DNA of 64,000 nt from Heterotrichella gracilis. Its lineage: Eukaryota > Sar > Xanthophyceae > Tribonematales > Xanthonemataceae. How positions within the stretch are numbered: position 1 is the first letter of the stretch; each line of letters starts with the position of its first letter. The position numbers were made by a program, and so were the translations under genes. The notes beneath the pieces are model-generated. The model did no database searches. It was not told where the DNA came from and saw nothing but the letters and a program-made list of their open reading frames with translations. Positions 59,040-64,000 of the stretch are shown here, in pieces. Location: positions 62,001-126,000 of the forward strand of contig JAULBX010028160.1 in the NCBI GenBank assembly GCA_032358255.1, written 5' to 3'.

Positions 59040-62000
59040 TCATTCTGCCACCACAAACTTGACAAACATGCCGCCTGTACACAGGGTAGGTTTAGGGTTT
59101 AGAATCTAGGTTGGTGGGTGCAATCAGTGCATGGTCACTAGCACCTACTGCCACGCTGGGCGTTGCGCTCGAAATCACCCTTTGTTATAGGGGTTGCTTA
59201 GGGCATGAGTTGGGGAGTGTGGCAGGGACGACAATGCATGGTGATGCAGCTATGTATTCCGAATGGTACTTGTAAGGCTTCAAGTGCAACTTAGGCTGTG
59301 GTTGAGGTTGCCATTTAGGGTTTAGGGTTTAGGGCATGGGTCTGGTTTGTGGCAAAGCATGTGGCAGCGTATTGCCAGGCAATGGCTCAAAGCAACCCTG
59401 GCCATTAGTTTGTGGGCACAACATAGACCCTGGCTAAGGGTTCATGGGGTCAAGTAGACCCTGGCTAAGGGTTCATGGCCGTCACGTAGACCCTGGCTAA
59501 GGGTTCATGGGCATGCACAGGGCGGGCGCCCTTGGCAAAGGAAAGAAAATAAGAACATGGAAAGGAGAATGAGCATCAGCACGGGCTTGGTAATGGCAGT
59601 GATGCCAAGAATGAGAATGGCAAAACATGATGATGGCAAGCATGAGAATGGCAAGGGTGGGCATAAAGGAGGTGGGCAGGCAATTTGCACGCTTGCACAT
59701 TGTTAGACTTGCAGACAGTCCAACTCTGTCAACCTGGTGCCACATGGCCGCCCCAGTTTGGAATGTCAGGTTGGGGGTGTTAGATATCTAAACCCCTGTT
59801 TAGGGTTGAGGGTTTCCCTAGTATCTCCTAGCTTAGGGTTAGGGAACGAACTCATTACTACAGACTGGCCACCCAGGGTGCATATGTACCCAAAGTGTGT
59901 AGGGTTTAGGGTTTGGGTTTGACCAGTTTAGGGTTTAGGGTTTGGACTCACCGTCGCAGTGGCCGGACACGCCGCAGGCGTACCAAAACTGCACAGCAGC
60001 AAACGACACGTGTGAGTTTGCATGGTCAAGGCTGGCCGGTTGTGTGGGGGGCGGAGGTGGTAGCGGTGTGTGGACAGCGGAGGTGGTGGTGGTGGTGGTG
60101 GTGGTGCACGCGGCACAAGGGGTGTACCGGCGCACAGGGGTGCAGGCCATGCACGTCAGCCCATATGCCAAAAACGATGATCGTCGCTGTTCAAACAGCG
60201 GATCCGTGATGCAGTTGGTGGAAGCGCGGATGCTCTGTTACCCTAAATGCAAACCCTAAACGCTACACCCAGTGCGCCACCCGCCGTCCCTGACGTGGAC
60301 AGCGTGACCTTGGCATCCCCCCCAAAGGAGCTGGTATGCACCGAGGTACTGTCACTCAGGTCACCACGCTACACAAATCACCCTGAACCCTACACCCTAT
60401 ACTCAATGCGCCACCCACCGCGCCGGGCGTGTGCAGCTTGGTAATGCAATGTCACCCTAAACCCTACACCAAATGCGCCACCCACCGTGCCCGGCTCGGA
60501 CAATATGACCTTCACATTTCCTTGCGAGGCGATGCTTGCAACCGGAGAGACACCATCGCTAAAGTCGCATGGCTGCAAGCTGGTGTGCATGACGATGTTG
60601 TGGAAGACGCTACCATCCCACACAAAGGTGGCCTCCGCCCCGTTGGTGACGTAGTAGGTGGTAGGGTTTGAGGCAGAGGCGCTGACGCCAAAGGTCCAGG
60701 GGTTGATGAGCACGCTGGAGACTGGGGGGCAGGGGAGTGGAGGATGTCAGTAAGTAAGTAAGTATTTGCTTTCCAGCTTCGAAGCCAGGTTAGCATGTCT
60801 GGGTATGCCTCACCCCAGTCCTAGAGCCAAGGCTTAACTGACACTGTTTCCAGTGTGGCAGATGGTGGCCAACCAGTCGTGCCACTTACCGCACTTTCGT
60901 GCTACCCATATGATCCCGTCGCAAAGTTCAGGGAAATTCGAAAAATATCGCTACCCTTCGGATTCGAACCTGCGAAGGGTCAGTAGGGTTTGGGGTTAAT
61001 GGATTTTAGGGTGTGGTGTGTTGGTGTGCATGACCACGTCATGGCAGCCAATTCACATGAAGTGGCCTCCGCCCCGTTGGTGACGTGGAAGGTGGTGGGG
61101 TCGGAGGGGGAGCTGAGGCCAAGGGTCCATGGGCTGATGAGCACGCAGGAGACTGGGGCAGGGGAGGGAGGGGAGAGTCAGTAGAGTTTAGGGTTTATGA
61201 TTTAGAGTTTAGGGTTTAGGGTGTTGCCCAAGCCAAGGGTCCATGGGCTGATGAGCACGCTGGAGACTGGGGCAGGGGAGGGGGGTGGGGCAGGGGAGGG
61301 GGGAGAGTCAGCAGGGTTCAGGGTGTACGGTTTCAAAGGAGGGGAGGGAGGGCTGTCAGCACTGTGTAGAGTTGAGGGCTTGAGTTTCCAGGCGGAGCTG
61401 CTCAACCCACATGGTCAATGACAATGTGCAGGGCTGGGGCAGGGGAGGGAGGGTGGTCAGTAGGGTTTACCGTTTGGGATTTGAGGTGGAGGAGCTGAAA
61501 TCAAGGGTCCCTGAAGGGGTCGATGAGAAGGCTCGAGATAGGGACGGGATGATAGTCTTTAGCATGGTACAGGGTCTGAGGGTAAATGGTTGGAGGGTTG
61601 TCAGCAGCCCCTAGACAAGAAAAGAAGGGTGCTTTTTACCTGTGTAGGGTTTAGGGGCCACTCGCGTTCCGGGTTGGCCCCAGCGTAGGTTGTAGGTTCT
61701 AGGGTTTAAAAAACAACTCACCTGGTGGCGGCGAGGGTGGAGGCCGAATGGGCGGCGGGGGGGGGTGGACTGGGTGGTGGCTCCAGCATGGGGTTAGGGT
61801 TTAGGGTGTAGAGTTTAGGGTTTGGGAGCACTCACGTGCTGGCGGCGAGGGTGGTGGGCTGGGTGGTGGGCTTGGTGAGGGCTTGGGTGGTGGGCTTGGT
61901 GAGGGCTTGGGTGGTGGGCTTGGTGAGGGCTTGGGAGATGCCTTTGGTGATGGCTTTGGCGATGGCTTTGGCGATGGCTTGGGGGAAGGCTTGGGGGAAG

Positions 62001-63124
62001 GTTTTGGTGATGGCTTTGGCGATGGCTTTGGCGATGGCTTTGGTGAGGGTTTCGGCGAGGGTTTTGGTGATGGCTTGGGCGATTGCTTTGGTGATGGCTT
62101 TGGCGATGGCTTTGGTGAAGCCTTGGGCGATGGCTTTGGCGATGGCTTTGGTGAGGGTTTCGGCGAGGGTTTTGGTGATGGCTTGGGCGTTGGCTTTGGT
62201 GATGGCTTGGGCGATGGCTTGGGCGATGGCTTGGGTGAGGGTTTCGGCGATGGTTTTGGTGAAATCTTGGGCGATGGCTTGGGTGTTGCCTTGAGCGATC
62301 GTTTGGAGGTGGTTGTCACAGGGGTTGAGCCATATGGGTCATAGCCGTTGTCTCGTGAGTAGCCATCTTCAGGCCCATGCTGCTTCAGCTTGCGGTTGTG
62401 CACCCTGCAATAGCGCGTCAGCACTCGCAAAGTACATATATAAACCAACGAAATCGAGGTCAATACAACATGCCCTGCCCTTGCACACCTTGGTTGGCTC
62501 GGCAGGGTCCGCATATGGGTCAAAGGGCTTAGGGATTAGGGTTCAACTAGGGGTCGCCAGGTGCTGCGCCTGGTGTGTACTATGGTTAGTAGCCACCATT
62601 GTGGGTCGTAGGGTTTAGGGTTCAGCTTCTCCTTCAGCACGGCCAGTGTGGGGGTCGCCGGGTGCTGCACCTGGTGTGCAACGTGGTGAGACCCTAAACC
62701 CTGAATTAGCCATCATGTGGGTCATGCTGCGCCCGGTGTGTAAAATGGTGAAACCCTACATCCTAAACTAGCCCACCACATGGGTTATACTACTTCACCT
62801 TGCGGCTGTGCACCCTGCCAGGTGAGTGGTTGTTAAACCCTAAACCCTAAAGCAGCCACCATATGGGCCATACTGCTTCAGCTTACGGCTGTGCACCCTG
62901 CCCAGGTGGGGACTAATAGTCCTGCTCGAAATGGAACCCTATACCCTAAAGCGTGTAGGTTGCGACAGAACAGGGCAGTTGCAGCATGCTCTAGGGTTGC
63001 TTTCCTAGCCTTTCCAGCCTTAGATTTCTAGAGCCTACCTGGTGGGTTCGACTGCGCCCTGGAGCTCCACCCCGGAAGCCAGGGCTGCAAACCCAACCAG
63101 CAACAGCAAAGCTCGCGTCGCCAT
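59040..63124 (-). CDS. Secreted (SPKP)n phytocyanin-like blue copper protein, array member D
   Basis: Five exons (63124-63039, 62404-61836, 60721-60486, 59988-59952, 59074-59040) give 320 aa, the longest member through a longer rod. The signal peptide [18 protein letters not shown] is followed by [38 protein letters not shown], about 40 SPKP units, and [15 protein letters not shown]. The copper domain starts [20 protein letters not shown], with [31 protein letters not shown] and [11 protein letters not shown]. All ligands are present; WYAC replaces WYVC. Introns 2 and 3 carry three partial exon 3 copies. The conserved upstream block runs to the window edge. Confidence 0.85.
60285..60362 (-). 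repeat. Partial copy of gene D exon 3 (donor half)
   Basis: gtggacagcgtgaccttggc on the plus strand, then tcactcaggtcacc, match the LSGST...KVTLSTPGT end of exon 3 more closely to gene B than to D. This suggests the copy predates divergence or moved between paralogs. Confidence 0.7.
61010..61266 (-). repeat. Two partial copies of gene D exon 3 (acceptor half)
   Basis: 61152-61010 codes [20 protein letters not shown] then HVTNGAEAT and decays; 61266-61224 codes [12 protein letters not shown] only. Both keep a cccag acceptor. tttagggtttagggtgttgc lies between them. Confidence 0.85.
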
Positions 63125-63884
63125 CGGAGGGTGGTGGCGGGGCTCTAGGTGTAGGAGGTAGAGTGGGTGGTCTGGGGGTTACGACGCAGACTTCGCCTGA
63201 TATTCAGGACCTCTGCCTGTGGCAAGAGGGCAAGGGGAGTGTAAGCAAGTGAGCACAAGTTGGCGGTTGGTCTCGTAAAGGGGTGGTGGCGTTGAGTGTA
63301 AGGAGGGCATTTTGCCACTACTACGACTTTGCCAAGCACGAGTACTCATGAATACAGTCCATGTGCGCATGCCAAACTGGCAGTACGTGCACTGCAGACC
63401 GTGGCAAGCTGTTAGCAGCGCCATCCCACCGTCACGAAAGTTTCTCACCTGTTAACGGGTTGCCTGCGTTTGCAAGACCGCAGATGGATCAAACGCAGAT
63501 ATCGAGTGGGGCGGGACAGCTGGCAGCATGCCACAGCCCAAACGGCAACCTTTCTTGTCCAGTCTCTGTGGGTTGTCCAGAAAGTGGAAATGGAGTGGCT
63601 GCCAAAGGACCAAACTGCATGGGTTCCCTTTGCACCCCAACCCGCCACCTACTGACGCCACCACAAGGGTGAATGCAGCCGCTAGCGAATATTCCCCGAC
63701 GGTTTAGCGCTCAGCCCAAGTTGGGGCCTTAAAAAACCCTAGAAACCCTATCAGGCCAAAGGATGCGCCGCAGTGCAACCGTTGCAGTGCACTGTGGGGA
63801 GCAGCAGTGCTAAGCACGGGTGTAGTGTACCGTACCTGCTGATAATTTGCTAGACAGCGTCGAATCTCAAGGGCTTTTTTTTGC
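63125..63884 (-). promoter_or_regulatory. Conserved upstream block of array genes (copy D)
   Basis: It has the same ordered words as upstream of A and C (gtgagcacaagttggcggtt, aaactggcagtacgt, ctggcagcatgccacagccc). No gene is supported. It ends where the LINE-type tail begins. Confidence 0.5.
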
Positions 63885-63976
63885 CTCTGAGGGGTGTAAC
63901 TAAGTTAACTTAATTACAACTTGGCCCCCCAACTACGCCTCTGTGCGTTCCCTTTCTTTCTTTCTTTCTTTCTTAA
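63885..63976 (+). mobile_element. LINE/SINE-type 3' end with (CTTT)n tail
   Basis: ttggccccccaactacgcct then ctgtgcgttccc and (tttc)5 match the reverse complement of 34994-35045 and the tail at 2.2 kb. Only the 3' end is recognisable; the 5' limit is not clear. Confidence 0.55.
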
Positions 63977-64000
63977 ATTCCACCAGCTGCCAGCCGTGAC

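Noticed and set aside
60900-60985. tRNA-like segment with a ggttcgaatcc B-box word on the minus strand
   Set aside because: The T stem does not pair properly and no A box or acceptor stem is found. It may be a tRNA or SINE relic but cannot be supported.
46224-62344. Plus-strand [11 protein letters not shown] frames opposite the SPKP exons of all four array genes
   Set aside because: They are exact reverse complements of the SPKP repeats, with no signal peptide or flanking exons of their own.
1-64000. Proximity to a chromosome end because of TTTAGGG words
   Set aside because: The heptamers are scattered, degenerate and in both orientations inside genes; there is no long terminal array.

Overview
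The window reads as nuclear DNA of a green alga. The genes are split into many exons with GT-AG introns. They encode secreted hydroxyproline-rich-type proteins (SPPP, SPKP), plant-type enzymes and plastocyanin-like copper domains. The introns and spacers are full of TTTAGGG/CCCTAAA telomere-type heptamers. A chlorophyte, probably chlamydomonadalean, is my inference; no species can be fixed from sequence alone. Every multi-exon model below was built by hand from splice signals, and every junction was checked so that exon phases add up to one open frame.

Layout. 2.0-3.6 kb (-): pterin-4a-carbinolamine dehydratase. 4.7-6.6 kb (-): a multi-span membrane protein of unknown family. 8.8-15.0 kb (+): an alanine-rich protein with an MGC lipidation-type N terminus, containing a run of tandemly copied 45/69-nt exons split by 32-53-nt telomere-like introns. 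16.3-19.1 kb (+): a decayed relative of the copper-protein genes, with satellites and an assembly gap. 20.7-25.1 kb (-): a complete ACC-synthase-like aminotransferase. 26.4-33.8 and 36.7-43.1 kb (+): two paralogous giant cell-wall-type proteins (1503 and 1311 aa). Each has a signal peptide, a conserved N-terminal module, a Cys-Gly region, a long proline-rich rod and a C-terminal module beginning THGDPHIHGFDG. 44.3-63.1 kb (-): four tandem paralogs (292-320 aa), each with a signal peptide, an (SPKP)n rod and a phytocyanin-like copper domain with all four ligands.

Two themes run through the window. The first is extracellular matrix: six intact genes and one decayed gene look like secreted wall or matrix proteins, with exon phases kept constant between paralogs so that rods can change length. 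The second is genome structure: in nearly every gene, partial copies of a single exon together with its splice site lie in the adjacent intron beside telomere-type repeats. In the 8.8-15 kb gene such copies are all in frame and appear to have become real exons.

Mobile DNA is sparse. It consists of 3' ends of LINE-type retrotransposons with (TAAC)n or (CTTT)n tails. I saw no convincing tRNA, rRNA, CRISPR array or viral element.
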